DNA of 64,000 nt from Caulobacteraceae bacterium (GCA_027489335.1 JAIXZX010000001.1:248001-312000); one strand, 5' to 3'. Shown: positions 35,084-44,179, numbered from the stretch's first letter. Notes: generated by a model not told the origin, from the sequence alone. Program-made: numbers and translations.

Positions 35084-35092
35084 GAGCCTTTA

Positions 35093-35890
35093 ATGCCCTC
35101 ATTCCGAAATTCCGGCGTCGAGATCGCCTTTGACGATCTTTCCCCCCAGGGCGACGCCGCCCGGACCATGATTCTGGTCCATGGGTTCGCCTCCAACCGC
35201 AAGGAAGGCTGGCGCCGCACCGGCTGGTACGCCGCCCTTGAGCGGCGCGGAACCCGCTGCATCGCCCTGGACCAACGCGGCCATGGGGAGAGCGAGAAAC
35301 TGTATGATCCTGAGGCCTATGGGCGTGAGGCCTTGGCGAGCGACGTCGTCGCCCTGATCGATCATCTGGGGCTCGGGCGGGTGGATCTGTTCGGCTACTC
35401 CATGGGAGCAAGGACGGCGCTCGCCGCCGCCCTGGCCGCGCACGACAGAATTGGTCATCTGATCCTGGGCGGCGTGGGCGAACGCCTCCTGGAGCCGCGG
35501 GTGGAAGGCGCGCCGACCGACGCCATGAGCCAGGCCATGCTGGCCGAGGATCCCGAGACCATCAGCCACCCGATGCTGCGCAGCTTCCGCCACTTCGCTG
35601 ACGAGCAGGGGGAGGACCGCCGCGCCCTGGCGGCCTTCGTTCAGGCGAAAAATCCGCCCCTGGACGTCGAGGCCATGGGGCGGCTGGAGGCGCCGGTCCT
35701 GGTGGTGGCTGGCCAGCGGGACGACGGAGCCGGCGATCCGGACGGCCTGGCCCGGGCCTTTCCCCATGGACGGGGGATCACGGTGGTGGGCTGCGACCAC
35801 TTTTCGGCCATCCCCCACGCCCTGACCAAGGCCGCCACCTTCGACTTCCTGGATGGGATGCTGGACGACCCCTTCGGCGACCGCTTCTAG
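35093..35890 (+). CDS. Alpha/beta hydrolase
   Basis: A 265-residue alpha/beta-hydrolase fold enzyme. The oxyanion region is ILVHGFASNRKEGWRR, a core strand is CIALDQRGHGESEK, the nucleophile elbow is GYSMG (Ser), the acid is near VVAGQRDDGAGDPD, and the His is in GCDHFSAIPHAL. The short lid suggests an esterase/epoxide-hydrolase-like enzyme. The substrate is unknown. No signal peptide. It converges on the GST gene. Confidence 0.87.
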   Translation: MPSFRNSGVEIAFDDLSPQGDAARTMILVHGFASNRKEGWRRTGWYAALERRGTRCIALDQRGHGESEKLYDPEAYGREALASDVVALIDHLGLGRVDLFGYSMGARTALAAALAAHDRIGHLILGGVGERLLEPRVEGAPTDAMSQAMLAEDPETISHPMLRSFRHFADEQGEDRRALAAFVQAKNPPLDVEAMGRLEAPVLVVAGQRDDGAGDPDGLARAFPHGRGITVVGCDHFSAIPHALTKAATFDFLDGMLDDPFGDRF

Positions 35891-35912
35891 GGCCGGATGT
35901 CGTGAGCGGGCT

Positions 35913-36539
35913 CTAGCGCCCCAGGGCGTAGGGACCGCCGCGCTCAATGGCCGCCTTGTAGGCCGGGCGGGCATGCAGACGGTCGAGCCAGGCTTCGGCG
36001 TTGGGGTACTTCGGCAAGAGGCCGAAGGCCCGCGCCACTTCGCCCACGAAGCTCATCTGGATATCGGCCCCGGTCAGGGCCTGACCGAGCAGATAGTCAC
36101 GGCCCGCCAGGGACTGCTCGACATAGGACATGTGGTTGTCGATCTCGCTGGCGATCCGGCCATGCAGCGGGCCGCCGGCCTCGCCCAGACGCATGACGTA
36201 CATCTGCAGCATCAGGGGCAGCATGGCCGAGCCCTCGGCATAGTGCAGCCACTGGAGATAGTCCTCGTATTCCGGCGACCCCACGGGCGGCTGCAGCCGG
36301 CCGGCGCCATGCCGCCTGATCAGATAGTCGATGATGGCGCCAGACTCGTGCACCGTCGCGTCCCCGTCGGTGATCACCGGCGACTTGCCCAGCGGATGGA
36401 CCGCGCGCAGTTCGTCCGGGGCCAGGCGGGTGGTGGCGTCGCGGGCATAGGCCTTGATCTCATAGTTCGCGCCAAGCTCCTCGAGCAGCCAGAGGATGCG
36501 CTGCGAACGGGACTCATTGAGATGGTGAACAGTGATCAT
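35913..36539 (-). CDS. Glutathione S-transferase family protein
   Basis: A 208-residue cytosolic GST. The thioredoxin-like N-domain (about 1-80) has VHHLNESRSQRILWLLEELG with the putative catalytic Ser in ESRSQR, HPLGKSPVITDGD (cis-Pro) and VHESGAIIDYL. The helical C-domain has LTGADIQMSFVGEVA and the Asp cap of the G-site fold. Detoxification or a metabolic glutathione transfer is likely. It is divergent from the methylsuccinyl-CoA dehydrogenase gene with about 75 bp between starts. Confidence 0.9.
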   Translation of the reverse strand: MITVHHLNESRSQRILWLLEELGANYEIKAYARDATTRLAPDELRAVHPLGKSPVITDGDATVHESGAIIDYLIRRHGAGRLQPPVGSPEYEDYLQWLHYAEGSAMLPLMLQMYVMRLGEAGGPLHGRIASEIDNHMSYVEQSLAGRDYLLGQALTGADIQMSFVGEVARAFGLLPKYPNAEAWLDRLHARPAYKAAIERGGPYALGR

Positions 36540-36613
36540 GGCGGCTCCCAGGTTTGGCTTACATCGTATAGGGGTCGGGATTGAACGTCGACAGGCCGGG
36601 CGGAGCGCGATCC

Positions 36614-38263
36614 ATGACCCCTGAACTTCCGACCGATCCCGCAGGCCGCCTGCAGGCCGCCGCCGAGGCCGCCGAGGCCTGTTTGATCGAGGCGAGAGCG
36701 GCGTTGAACGCGCGCTTCTCGCCCGATGGTCGCCTGGACCGCCACGCCCTGGACGCCGGCCAGCACGCCGCCCACGGGCTGGCCTGGGCCGCCGCCTATG
36801 TGGAGACCCTGCGCCAGACCGCCGCCTGGGCCGATGAACTCGCCGCTGCGGGCGCCCTGGATGAGGCGAGCCTCAGGCCCGCCCTCCTGCTGGCCCACGA
36901 ATATCTCAGCCAACTGGCCGGCGGCCTGCCGATGAGCCAGGGGGAGATGGTCCGGCCCGCAGACCTCGGTTTCGACCCCGCCCGTCTCGCCCCGCTGATC
37001 GCCGAGCTGGCGCCCCACGCCACATCGCCCGCCAAGGCCCGCATCGTGGCCCTGCTGGAGGCGGCCCGGGGCCAGCCGTCCCTGGAGGCCAGCGGGCTGG
37101 ACGAGACCCACCAGGCGATCAGCCAGCAGTTCTGCGCCTTCGCCCAGGCGAAGATCACCCCCTACGCCCATGGCTGGCATCTGCGTGACGAGCTCATCCC
37201 CCTGCCGTTGATCGAGGAACTCGCGGCCCTGGGCGTGTTTGGCCTCACCCTGCCCGAGGCCCACGGGGGCGCGGGGCTCGGCAAGGTGGCCATGTGCGTG
37301 GTCTCCGAGGCCCTGTCGCGGGGCTATATCGGCGTCGGCTCCCTGGGCACCCGCTCGGAGATCGCCGCCGAGCTGATCCTTGCCCACGGGACGGACGACC
37401 AGAAGTCAGAGCTGCTGCCGGCCATCGCCTCGGGCGCCATGCTGCCGACGGCGGTCTTCACCGAGCCGGAGGCGGGGTCGGATCTGGCGTCGCTGCGCAC
37501 CCGGGCTGTCCTCCAGGATGGGCAATGGCGGGTGACCGGCGCCAAGACCTGGATCACCCACGCCGCCCGGGCGGACCTGATGACCCTGCTTCTGCGCACC
37601 GATCCCGACAGCCACGACCATCGGGGCTTGTCCATGCTGCTGGCGCGCAAGCCGCGGGGGACCGACGAGGCGCCCTTCCCGGCCGAAGGCATGAGCGGGG
37701 GCGAGATCGCCGTCATCGGCTATCGCGGCATGAAGGAATACGAGATCGCCTTCGACGGCTTCGCCGTGCCGGAGGCCGACCTGCTGGGCGGCCGGGAGGG
37801 CCAGGGGTTCAGCCAGTTGATGGCGACATTCGAGTCCGCCCGCATCCAAACCGCCGCCCGGGCCATCGGGGTGGCCCAGAACGCCCTGGATCTGGCCCTG
37901 GACTATGGCCTGTCGCGTCGGCAGTTCGGGCAGTCCCTGACCAGCTTCCCCCGGGTGTCCGACAAGCTCGCCATGATGGCCGCCGAGATCCTGGGGGCCA
38001 GGCGCCTGGCCTGGTTTTCGGCCCGCGCCAAGGACGCCGGACGACGTTGCGACCTGGAGGCCGGCATGGCCAAGCTGACCGCGGCCCGCATCGCCTGGGC
38101 CTGCGCCGACAACGCCCTGCAGATCCATGGAGGAACCGGCTTCGCCGTGGAACAGCCCGTCAGCCGGCTGCTGGCTGACGCCCGGATTCTCAACATCTTC
38201 GAAGGCGCCGGCGAGATTCAGGCCCAGGTCATCGCCCGGCGCCTGCTCGAAGGCGCCAACTGA
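36614..38263 (+). CDS. mcd: (2S)-methylsuccinyl-CoA dehydrogenase (ethylmalonyl-CoA pathway)
   Basis: A 549-residue acyl-CoA dehydrogenase with a long N-terminal extension (about 1-160) absent from ordinary ACADs. The extension has HAAHGLAWAAAYVETLRQTA and GGLPMSQGEMVRPADLG, signatures of methylsuccinyl-CoA dehydrogenase, the FAD enzyme that oxidises methylsuccinyl-CoA to mesaconyl-CoA. The ACAD core has AVFTEPEAGSDLASL, WITHAARADLM, RQFGQSLTSFPRVSDKLA, ALQIHGGTGFAVE and NIFEGAGEIQAQVIARRLL (catalytic Glu). Electrons would pass to ETF, whose genes lie 3 kb away. The start at 36614 is preferred over 36581. It is flanked by two TetR genes, which may control it. Other pathway genes are not in the window. 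Confidence 0.8.
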   Translation: MTPELPTDPAGRLQAAAEAAEACLIEARAALNARFSPDGRLDRHALDAGQHAAHGLAWAAAYVETLRQTAAWADELAAAGALDEASLRPALLLAHEYLSQLAGGLPMSQGEMVRPADLGFDPARLAPLIAELAPHATSPAKARIVALLEAARGQPSLEASGLDETHQAISQQFCAFAQAKITPYAHGWHLRDELIPLPLIEELAALGVFGLTLPEAHGGAGLGKVAMCVVSEALSRGYIGVGSLGTRSEIAAELILAHGTDDQKSELLPAIASGAMLPTAVFTEPEAGSDLASLRTRAVLQDGQWRVTGAKTWITHAARADLMTLLLRTDPDSHDHRGLSMLLARKPRGTDEAPFPAEGMSGGEIAVIGYRGMKEYEIAFDGFAVPEADLLGGREGQGFSQLMATFESARIQTAARAIGVAQNALDLALDYGLSRRQFGQSLTSFPRVSDKLAMMAAEILGARRLAWFSARAKDAGRRCDLEAGMAKLTAARIAWACADNALQIHGGTGFAVEQPVSRLLADARILNIFEGAGEIQAQVIARRLLEGAN

Positions 38264-38276
38264 CCGTACTTTGCGA

Positions 38277-38996
38277 TCAGGCTGCGGCGGCTGAGGGCGC
38301 GAAGCCGCGGGCGACCAGGGAGATCTGCCGCTCCATGATGGCGCTCATCTGCTCCGGCCCCGCCTGCTCCCAGGCCGCCAGCCGGTAGTTCCAGGCATAG
38401 GCGGCCATGAGCGTATCGACGATCAGCGGAATGTCCGCATCGTCGGCCACCTCGCCCCGGTTGCGTCCGTCGGCCACACAGTCGTGGATCATGCCCCGAA
38501 GCCGGGGATTGCGCCCGTAGGGCACGGAGTCCGACCCCGGACGCCAGTTATAGGCCGCTGCGATATGGGCGAGGAACAGCGGCGTCCGCCGCGTCTCGAA
38601 GGCGTAGTGCAGGGCGAAGATCGAGGACAACCGATCCGCCACCGTGCCCCGGAGGTGCGGGGTGATCCGGTCGAGCTCGGCATAGAGGTCTTCCAGCCGG
38701 TCGAGCATCACCTGGCTGAGCACCTCGGCCTTGGAGGCGAAGCAGGTGAAGACGCTGCCCACCGCCACCCCGGCCCGGGTGGCGATCTCTCGCACTGTGG
38801 TCTCTTCGTAGCCTACGGACTCGAACAGGTCCCGGGCGGCGTCGAGCACGCGGCGGCGCGTCGCCTCCTTTTGCGTCTGGCGTAGATTCAATTTCCCCCC
38901 AAGCGCGCTCTGACGGCGCGTCCTGATATGCGTCCCATCAGCAGGAGACCCGGCATGACCGCCGGTAGCAAGCCACTTTCCCTGGGGGGAGACCAT
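38277..38996 (-). CDS. TetR/AcrR family transcriptional regulator
   Basis: A regulator with an N-terminal helix-turn-helix (RRRVLDAARDLFESVGYEET, then VREIATRAGVAVGSVFTCFASKAEV) and a helical ligand-binding C-domain. The longest frame starts at an ATG at 38996 and gives 239 residues with an unusual 35-residue preface. A TTG at 38891 (preceded by GGGGGG) would start near LNLRQTQKEATRRR, the usual TetR beginning, and is probably the true start. The ligand is unknown. It converges on mcd (13 bp between stops) and lies downstream of another TetR gene in the same direction. Confidence 0.85.
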   Translation of the reverse strand: MVSPQGKWLATGGHAGSPADGTHIRTRRQSALGGKLNLRQTQKEATRRRVLDAARDLFESVGYEETTVREIATRAGVAVGSVFTCFASKAEVLSQVMLDRLEDLYAELDRITPHLRGTVADRLSSIFALHYAFETRRTPLFLAHIAAAYNWRPGSDSVPYGRNPRLRGMIHDCVADGRNRGEVADDADIPLIVDTLMAAYAWNYRLAAWEQAGPEQMSAIMERQISLVARGFAPSAAAA

Positions 38997-39007
38997 CTGT
39001 CCTGGAC

Positions 39008-39658
39008 CTAGCCCCGGCGCGCCCCGGCCAGGATGACCCGGATCTGGTCGCGGGAGCGGGCCTGCAGCGCCTCAAGACTCCAGCCGCCGAACACCGCCTG
39101 GGGGTAGTTGGCCAGGTAGTTGTCGAACAGCATCTGGCTGCGAAGCTTGATCTCGCACTCCTGGGACAGCTCCCCGCGTTCGACGCCAAGGGCCAACTGC
39201 TCGGCGAACAGCTCGATGGTGTCCTGCATGGCCGGCAGGGCGCGCAGCGCCTGCCCATCTTCGCAGGACCAGGAGAGGCCGAGGGCCGCCCGGACAAGTG
39301 GCATCTGGCCGCGGTAGAAGGCGTAGCCGGCGCTGAACGCCTTCAACAGCGCGTCGTCGACCGTGCGCCCGCGCACGGCGGCCTCGGACATCGCAGCCAG
39401 CACCGCATCAAGATCAGACGTCATGATCTCGCGGAACAGCTCGGACTTGTCGGCAAAATTGGCGAAGACCGCGCCGGTGGACATGCCCGCCGCCGCGGCG
39501 ATGTCACGGATGGTCGCGCCTTCATAGCCCTCGGTGCTGAACAGCTCCCGGGCCGCCGCCAGAACCTTGGCCCGGGTCTGCTGCTTGGCGAGCGCCCGGC
39601 GGGTGGGCATGCGGACGCGGGTTTCGGCGTGACCTTCGACCTCGGCGACGTGCTTCAT
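39008..39658 (-). CDS. TetR/AcrR family transcriptional regulator
   Basis: A 216-residue regulator. The N-terminal helix-turn-helix is QTRAKVLAAARELFSTEGYE with IRDIAAAAGMSTGAVFANFADKSELF. The C-domain is about 140 residues, helical and rich in Leu and Ala, of the type binding acyl-CoA or aromatic effectors. It is not close to the neighbouring TetR outside the DNA-binding domain. The ATG at 39658 is preferred over 39706. A 420-bp stretch separates it from the divergent HIG1-type gene. Confidence 0.87.
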   Translation of the reverse strand: MKHVAEVEGHAETRVRMPTRRALAKQQTRAKVLAAARELFSTEGYEGATIRDIAAAAGMSTGAVFANFADKSELFREIMTSDLDAVLAAMSEAAVRGRTVDDALLKAFSAGYAFYRGQMPLVRAALGLSWSCEDGQALRALPAMQDTIELFAEQLALGVERGELSQECEIKLRSQMLFDNYLANYPQAVFGGWSLEALQARSRDQIRVILAGARRG

Positions 39659-39706
39659 CGGTATTTCAACTCCAGCTTGCCGTGGCGGGGGAGACCATCG
39701 GCGCAT

Positions 39707-40077
39707 ACGTCCCGGCGCGCCGTCCGGTCAGGACGGGACGCCGAAGCGCGGGTAGGGGTCATGGCTGCGACTCACCCGGCCGCCGCAAAGCGCGGCGCGT
39801 TCGGTGAATACGTTCAACAACCCGTGTCTTAGTTCAAGGGTTCGATGGGATATCGGAAAAGTGTCGAGCTTGGGGCGCGACCGGTTGTCGCAAGGGAAAT
39901 GTGTGCAGATACGGCATTTTAAGCCTGAAAATTGCGCGCACCGGGCGCGCCGGTCATTGAACCAGACTCAGTGAATTTGATCAACCAGCTTCGCGACTGC
40001 GAGGCGAAATCAGATTCGTGCAATTCGCCGACAAAGTCCTACATTTCCATCAAGCTCAAGCATCACGATGACAGGCC
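39707..40077. other. Intergenic stretch without a gene
   Basis: No convincing coding frame was found. It contains a CGCCGC/GCGGCG hairpin near 39780, an ACCGG-N5-CCGGT dyad (39941-39955), and AT-richer DNA from about 39830 onward, where promoters of the divergent TetR and HIG1-type genes must lie. No consensus -35/-10 pair could be fixed. Confidence 0.5.
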
Positions 40078-40284
40078 ATGACACAGATCTTCGCCCTGCT
40101 GATCCCCGCGAGCCTGCTCGCCGTCACGCTCACCCTGGGGGTGGGCATCTATGCGCTGTTCCGGGGGGGCGACTTTGGTCGCTCCTACTCGAACAAGCTG
40201 ATGCGCCTTCGGGTGGTTCTGCAGGCCGCCGCCGTCGTGATCCTTGTGACCGCCGTATGGTGGCGCAACACCTACGGCGGCTGA
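40078..40284 (+). CDS. HIG1-type twin-transmembrane protein
   Basis: A 68-residue membrane protein with two helices (FALLIPASLLAVTLTLGVGI and LQAAAVVILVTAVWW) joined by a loop containing the conserved SNKLMRLRVVLQA, the HIG_1_N signature. HIG1 proteins assist or tune cytochrome oxidase in mitochondria; the bacterial role is not settled, but a respiratory-chain link is plausible. It is followed 7 bp later by the cobalamin adenosyltransferase gene, forming an operon common in alphaproteobacteria. Confidence 0.82.
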   Translation: MTQIFALLIPASLLAVTLTLGVGIYALFRGGDFGRSYSNKLMRLRVVLQAAAVVILVTAVWWRNTYGG

Positions 40285-40291
40285 GCCGGCC

Positions 40292-40867
40292 ATGGTGGTC
40301 CTGAACCGAATCTACACCCGCACCGGCGACGCCGGCCTCACCTGCCTGGCCAATGGGGCGGAGGTTTCCAAGACCGACCTGCGGGTTGAGGCCTACGGGT
40401 CGGTGGACGAGACCAACGCCTGTCTGGGGCTGGTCCGCCTGCACACGGCCGAGGACGCCCTGCTCCACGCCATGCTTGAGCGGATCCAGAATGATCTGTT
40501 CGACCTGGGCGCCGATCTCGCCACGCCTCCAGCGCCAGGAGAAGATCCAGAGCGCGTCCTGCGTGTGACGGAGGGGCAGGTGATGCGCCTGGAGCAGGAG
40601 ATCGATCAGATCAACGGCGATCTGTCCCCGCTGACCTCCTTCGTGCTGCCCGGCGGAACGCCCGCGGCCGCCGCCCTGCATCAGGCCCGAACCGTCTGCC
40701 GCCGGGCCGAACGCGCGGCGGTGAGCCTCGCCCAGGTCGCAGACGTCGCCGACCCGGCCCTGAAATATCTGAACAGACTCTCTGACCTGCTGTTCGTCGC
40801 CGCCCGGCGGGCCAACGCTCAGGGGGCGCTGGACGTGCTCTGGCGGCCTGGGGCGACCCGTGGCTGA
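40292..40867 (+). CDS. Cob(I)yrinic acid a,c-diamide adenosyltransferase (PduO type)
   Basis: A 191-residue ATP:cob(I)alamin adenosyltransferase that makes adenosylcobalamin from ATP and reduced corrinoid. Motifs: YTRTGDAGLTCLANGAEVSK (ATP binding), RVEAYGSVDETNACLGL, LFDLGADLATP, FVLPGGTPAAAALHQARTVC and the C-terminal RRAERAAVSL and LKYLNRLSDLLFVAAR. The product is the cofactor of methylmalonyl-CoA and ethylmalonyl-CoA mutases, linking it functionally to the mcd gene 2 kb away. Length is typical. It converges on a small membrane protein gene. Confidence 0.93.
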   Translation: MVVLNRIYTRTGDAGLTCLANGAEVSKTDLRVEAYGSVDETNACLGLVRLHTAEDALLHAMLERIQNDLFDLGADLATPPAPGEDPERVLRVTEGQVMRLEQEIDQINGDLSPLTSFVLPGGTPAAAALHQARTVCRRAERAAVSLAQVADVADPALKYLNRLSDLLFVAARRANAQGALDVLWRPGATRG

Positions 40868-40874
40868 CGACGCC

Positions 40875-41153
40875 CTAGGGGGCCGGCGCCGTCTTTTCGG
40901 CCTCGGCCTGGGCGGCGGCGGCGGCTTCAGCCGCCTTGCGCTCGGGAATGGTCCGACCGGTGATGTCGGAGATCAGCACCGGGCGGGCGCAGACCCGGCC
41001 ATCGGGATCCCACCAGTCGCCCTGCGCCTCGCACCGCTCGGCGGGCCAGACCACATAGGCCTGGTAGGCGAAGATGCCGACCAGAGAGAGGACGAAGACG
41101 CCCAGGAAAACGAGTTTCAGGCGATCGATGATGCGGCTCATCGGATGGCTCAT
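40875..41153 (-). CDS. Small membrane-anchored protein of unknown function
   Basis: A 92-residue protein with one N-terminal helix (LVFLGVFVLSLVGIFAYQAYV), then a short extracytoplasmic domain with two Cys (ERCEAQGDWWDPDGRVCARP) that could form a disulphide, and an Ala/Glu-rich tail. I do not recognise the family. A purine-rich GGGAGAA lies 11 bases before the ATG at 41153; an ATG at 41141 is also possible. It is divergent from etfB. Confidence 0.7.
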   Translation of the reverse strand: MSHPMSRIIDRLKLVFLGVFVLSLVGIFAYQAYVVWPAERCEAQGDWWDPDGRVCARPVLISDITGRTIPERKAAEAAAAAQAEAEKTAPAP

Positions 41154-41214
41154 ATTCGGGCTTTTTCTCCCTGGCTAGGGTCGACATTGGCGCAAAATGC
41201 CCCATGTCCCTGGC

Positions 41215-41242
41215 TTGCAAACCGCGCGGGAAACGTTATGCC
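41215..41242 (+). promoter_or_regulatory. Candidate promoter of etfBA
   Basis: TTGCAA (41215-41220) is followed after 16 bp by TATGCC (41237-41242), or after 15 bp by TTATGC. The start would be near 41249, about 35 bp before the etfB ATG. Confidence 0.4.
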
Positions 41243-41283
41243 CCGTGCGTCCCATTCTTCCGCAATGCGAATTTGAGGCTTTC

Positions 41284-42033
41284 ATGAAGGTGTTGGTCCC
41301 GGTCAAACGGGTGATCGATTACAACGTCAAGCCCCGGGTGAAGTCCGACGAAACCGGCGTGGACCTCGCCAACGTCAAGATGTCCATGAACCCCTTCTGC
41401 GAGATCGCCGTCGAAGAGGCGGTCCGACTGAAGGAAAAGGGCGTGGTCACCGAGGTGGTCGCGGTTTCGATCGGTCCGGCTCAGGCCCAGGAAACCCTGC
41501 GTACGGCGCTCGCCATGGGCGCTGATCGCGCCATCCTGGTGCAGACCGACGCCGATCTGGAGCCCCTGGCCGTGGCCAAGGTGCTCAAGGCGGTGATCGA
41601 CGAAGAGTCCCCGAACCTGGTGGTCATGGGCAAGCAGGCCATCGACGGCGACAACAACGCCACCGGCCAGATGCTCTCGGCCCTGCTCGGCTGGCCCCAG
41701 GCCAGCTTCGCCTCCAAGCTGGAAGTGTCCGGCGACAAGGCGACCGTCACCCGCGAAGTGGATGGCGGCCTGCAGACCATCGAGGCGCCGCTGCCGGTGA
41801 TCGTCACCGCCGACCTGCGCCTGAACGAGCCGCGCTATGCGTCTCTGCCGAACATCATGAAGGCCAAGAAGAAGCCCCTCGATACGAAGGACATCGCGTC
41901 CTACGGCGTCGACACGGCGCCCCGCCTCAAGGTGGTCAAGGTCGCCGAACCGCCGAAGCGCGGCGGCGGCATCAAGGTCGAAACCGCGGCCGACCTGGTC
42001 GCCAAGCTCAAGAATGAAGCGGGGGTGCTCTAA
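41284..42033 (+). CDS. etfB: Electron transfer flavoprotein subunit beta
   Basis: A 249-residue ETF beta subunit, binding AMP and forming with ETF alpha the FAD-carrying acceptor of electrons from acyl-CoA dehydrogenases, passing them to ETF-QO. It begins [20 protein letters not shown], the standard opening, and has [56 protein letters not shown] and the recognition-loop region [21 protein letters not shown]. Its stop overlaps the ATG of etfA by one base (TAATG), so expression is coupled. Confidence 0.96.
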   Translation: MKVLVPVKRVIDYNVKPRVKSDETGVDLANVKMSMNPFCEIAVEEAVRLKEKGVVTEVVAVSIGPAQAQETLRTALAMGADRAILVQTDADLEPLAVAKVLKAVIDEESPNLVVMGKQAIDGDNNATGQMLSALLGWPQASFASKLEVSGDKATVTREVDGGLQTIEAPLPVIVTADLRLNEPRYASLPNIMKAKKKPLDTKDIASYGVDTAPRLKVVKVAEPPKRGGGIKVETAADLVAKLKNEAGVL

Positions 42034-42965
42034 TGGCCGTTCTCGTCATCGCCGACCAAACCGGCGGCGCGCTCAGCGACAACACCCACAAGACCGTCTC
42101 GGCCGCCAAGGCCATTGGCGGCGACATCGACATCCTGGTCACCGGCAAGGACTGCAAGTCCGCCGCCGAGGCCGCCGCCAAGATCGAAGGCGTGCGCAAG
42201 GTCCTGCTGGCTCAAAGCGATGATCTGGGCCATGGCCTGGCCGAAGCCGTCGAAGCCGTGGTGACGCCGCTGATGGGGGGCTATGACGCCGTCCTGACCC
42301 CGGCCACTTCGCAGGGCAAGAACTTCTCGCCCCGCATCGCGGCGAAGCTCGACGTCTCGCACATCTCCGACATCGTCGAAGTCGTGGACGCCTCGACCTT
42401 CGTGCGTCCGATCTATGCCGGCAACGCCCTGGAGACCGTCCAGTCGTCCGAGGCCAAGAAGGTGATCACCGTCCGTCCGACCGCCTTCAAGGCGGCCGGC
42501 GAAGGCGGCTCGGCCACCATCGAGGACATCGGCGCCGGCGACGGCGCGGGCGCCACCAAGTTCGTCACCGAAGAGATCGTGAAGTCGGAACGTCCGGAAC
42601 TGACCGGCGCGAAGATCGTGGTCTCCGGCGGCCGCGCCATGGGTTCGGCTGAGGAGTTCCAGCGGGTGATCGAGCCCCTGGCTGACAAACTCGGCGCCGC
42701 CGTGGGCGCCAGCCGCGCTGCGGTGGACGCCGGTTACGCCCCCAACGACTACCAGGTCGGCCAGACCGGCAAGGTCGTCGCGCCGGAGCTCTACATCGCC
42801 ATCGGCATTTCGGGCGCCATCCAGCACCTGGCCGGCATGAAGGACTCCAAGATCATCGTCGCGATCAACAAGGACGGCGACGCGCCGATCTTCCAGGTCG
42901 CCGACTATGGCCTGGTGGCCGACTACAAGGCCGCCGTGCCGGAGCTGATGTCGGCCCTCGGCTGA
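42033..42965 (+). CDS. etfA: Electron transfer flavoprotein subunit alpha
   Basis: A 310-residue ETF alpha subunit. N-terminal part: [20 protein letters not shown]. The FAD-binding C-terminal domain has [62 protein letters not shown] and [22 protein letters not shown], all diagnostic. Together with EtfB it would accept electrons from methylsuccinyl-CoA dehydrogenase and other acyl-CoA dehydrogenases. A strong terminator ends the operon. Confidence 0.97.
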   Translation: MAVLVIADQTGGALSDNTHKTVSAAKAIGGDIDILVTGKDCKSAAEAAAKIEGVRKVLLAQSDDLGHGLAEAVEAVVTPLMGGYDAVLTPATSQGKNFSPRIAAKLDVSHISDIVEVVDASTFVRPIYAGNALETVQSSEAKKVITVRPTAFKAAGEGGSATIEDIGAGDGAGATKFVTEEIVKSERPELTGAKIVVSGGRAMGSAEEFQRVIEPLADKLGAAVGASRAAVDAGYAPNDYQVGQTGKVVAPELYIAIGISGAIQHLAGMKDSKIIVAINKDGDAPIFQVADYGLVADYKAAVPELMSALG

Positions 42966-43003
42966 TCGTCCGCCCGGCTGGGCGAACACCGGCTTACGAC
43001 TTG

Positions 43004-43037
43004 CGAGGCGGCGCCCCCGGGCGCCGCCTCGTTTCGT
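43004..43037 (+). terminator. Intrinsic terminator of the etfBA operon
   Basis: Perfect 11-bp stem CGAGGCGGCGC (43004-43014) and GCGCCGCCTCG (43021-43031), six-base loop CCCCGG, then TTTCGTTT. It follows the etfA stop by 38 bp. Confidence 0.85.
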
Positions 43038-43101
43038 TTGCAGGTGCGGCTTTGGCGCCACAAGAGACGCCCCCTTCACATTGCGGCGCAACATAAAGAC
43101 C

Positions 43102-43130
43102 TTGGCGGGGCCGCCGTCGCCCATGTTAGA
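43102..43130 (+). promoter_or_regulatory. Candidate promoter of the 3-hydroxybutyryl-CoA dehydrogenase gene
   Basis: TTGGCG (43102-43107) and GTTAGA (43125-43130) are 17 bp apart. The position after the etfBA terminator and about 60 bp before the ATG fits a separate transcription unit. Confidence 0.35.
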
Positions 43131-43189
43131 AAGCCGTCACAGACCAGAGGCGGCCCTCAAGGCGGCCCGCAGATTTGGGGCGAATGGAC

Positions 43190-44068
43190 ATGGTTGAGAT
43201 CAGATCGGTGGGCGTGATCGGCGCCGGCCAGATGGGCTCCGGCATCGCGCATGTCTGCGCCCTGGGCGGCTATGACGTGCTGCTGCATGACGTCAGCCCC
43301 GAGCGGATCGACGCGGGTCTGGCCCATATCGACCAGGCCATGGCCCGGCAGGTCTCCCGCGGCCTGATCGACGCGGCCGCCAAGGACGCCGCCATGGCCC
43401 GCATCAAGCCCGCCGCCGAGCTTCAGGCCGTGGGCGGTTCGGACCTGGCAATCGAGGCCGCCACGGAAAACGAAGAGGTCAAGAAGTCGATCTTTCGGGC
43501 GCTGTCGCCCCATCTCGGTCCCGACACCCTGCTGGCCTCCAACACCTCGTCCATCTCCATTACGCGCCTGGCCTCGGCCACGGACCGACCCGAGCGGTTC
43601 ATCGGCCTGCACTTCATGAACCCCGTGCCGCGCATGAATCTCGTGGAGATCATCCGCGGGATCGCCACCGGCGCGGAAACCTACGAGACCGCCGTCAACT
43701 TCGCCCGCTCGCTGGGCAAGACCACCGCCAACGCCGAAGACTTCCCCGCCTTCATCGTCAACCGCGTGCTGGTGCCGATGATCAATGAGGCGATCTACAC
43801 CCTGTATGAGGGCGTCGGCACCGTGGAGGCCATCGATACGGCCATGAAGCTCGGCGCCAACCATCCCATGGGGCCCCTGGAGCTCGGGGACTTCATCGGC
43901 CTGGACACCGTCCTGTCGATCATGAACGTCCTCTATGACGGCCTGGCCGACTCCAAGTACCGGCCCTGCCCGCTGCTGGTGAAATATGTCGAGGCCGGCT
44001 GGCTGGGCCGCAAGGCGGGCCGCGGCTTCTACGATTATCGCGGCGAAAACCCCGTCCCCACCCGCTAG
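43190..44068 (+). CDS. 3-hydroxybutyryl-CoA dehydrogenase
   Basis: A 292-residue 3-hydroxyacyl-CoA dehydrogenase of the HBD/PaaH type. The NAD-binding motif is VGVIGAGQMGSGIAHVCALG. The catalytic region has AATENEEVKKSIFRAL, SNTSSISITRLA, GLHFMNPVPRMNLVEII (catalytic His) and the C-terminal FIVNRVLVPMINEAI and NHPMGPLELGDFIGLD. It converts acetoacetyl-CoA to 3-hydroxybutyryl-CoA or the reverse, in PHB/ethylmalonyl-CoA metabolism. The ATG at 43190 has GGGGCGA seven bases upstream; ATG 43184 and TTG 43175 are in frame. tipF follows after about 110 bp. Confidence 0.93.
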   Translation: MVEIRSVGVIGAGQMGSGIAHVCALGGYDVLLHDVSPERIDAGLAHIDQAMARQVSRGLIDAAAKDAAMARIKPAAELQAVGGSDLAIEAATENEEVKKSIFRALSPHLGPDTLLASNTSSISITRLASATDRPERFIGLHFMNPVPRMNLVEIIRGIATGAETYETAVNFARSLGKTTANAEDFPAFIVNRVLVPMINEAIYTLYEGVGTVEAIDTAMKLGANHPMGPLELGDFIGLDTVLSIMNVLYDGLADSKYRPCPLLVKYVEAGWLGRKAGRGFYDYRGENPVPTR

Positions 44069-44179
44069 GTCACTGCGCCCTGCGGCCATTTCGCGCCCAG
44101 CCTGGGCGCAATCGTTAATCTGTTCGACTTGCGCCCCCGGCGTGACCGATACTGCCAGGCGATTCGAACAGGCGGGTTC

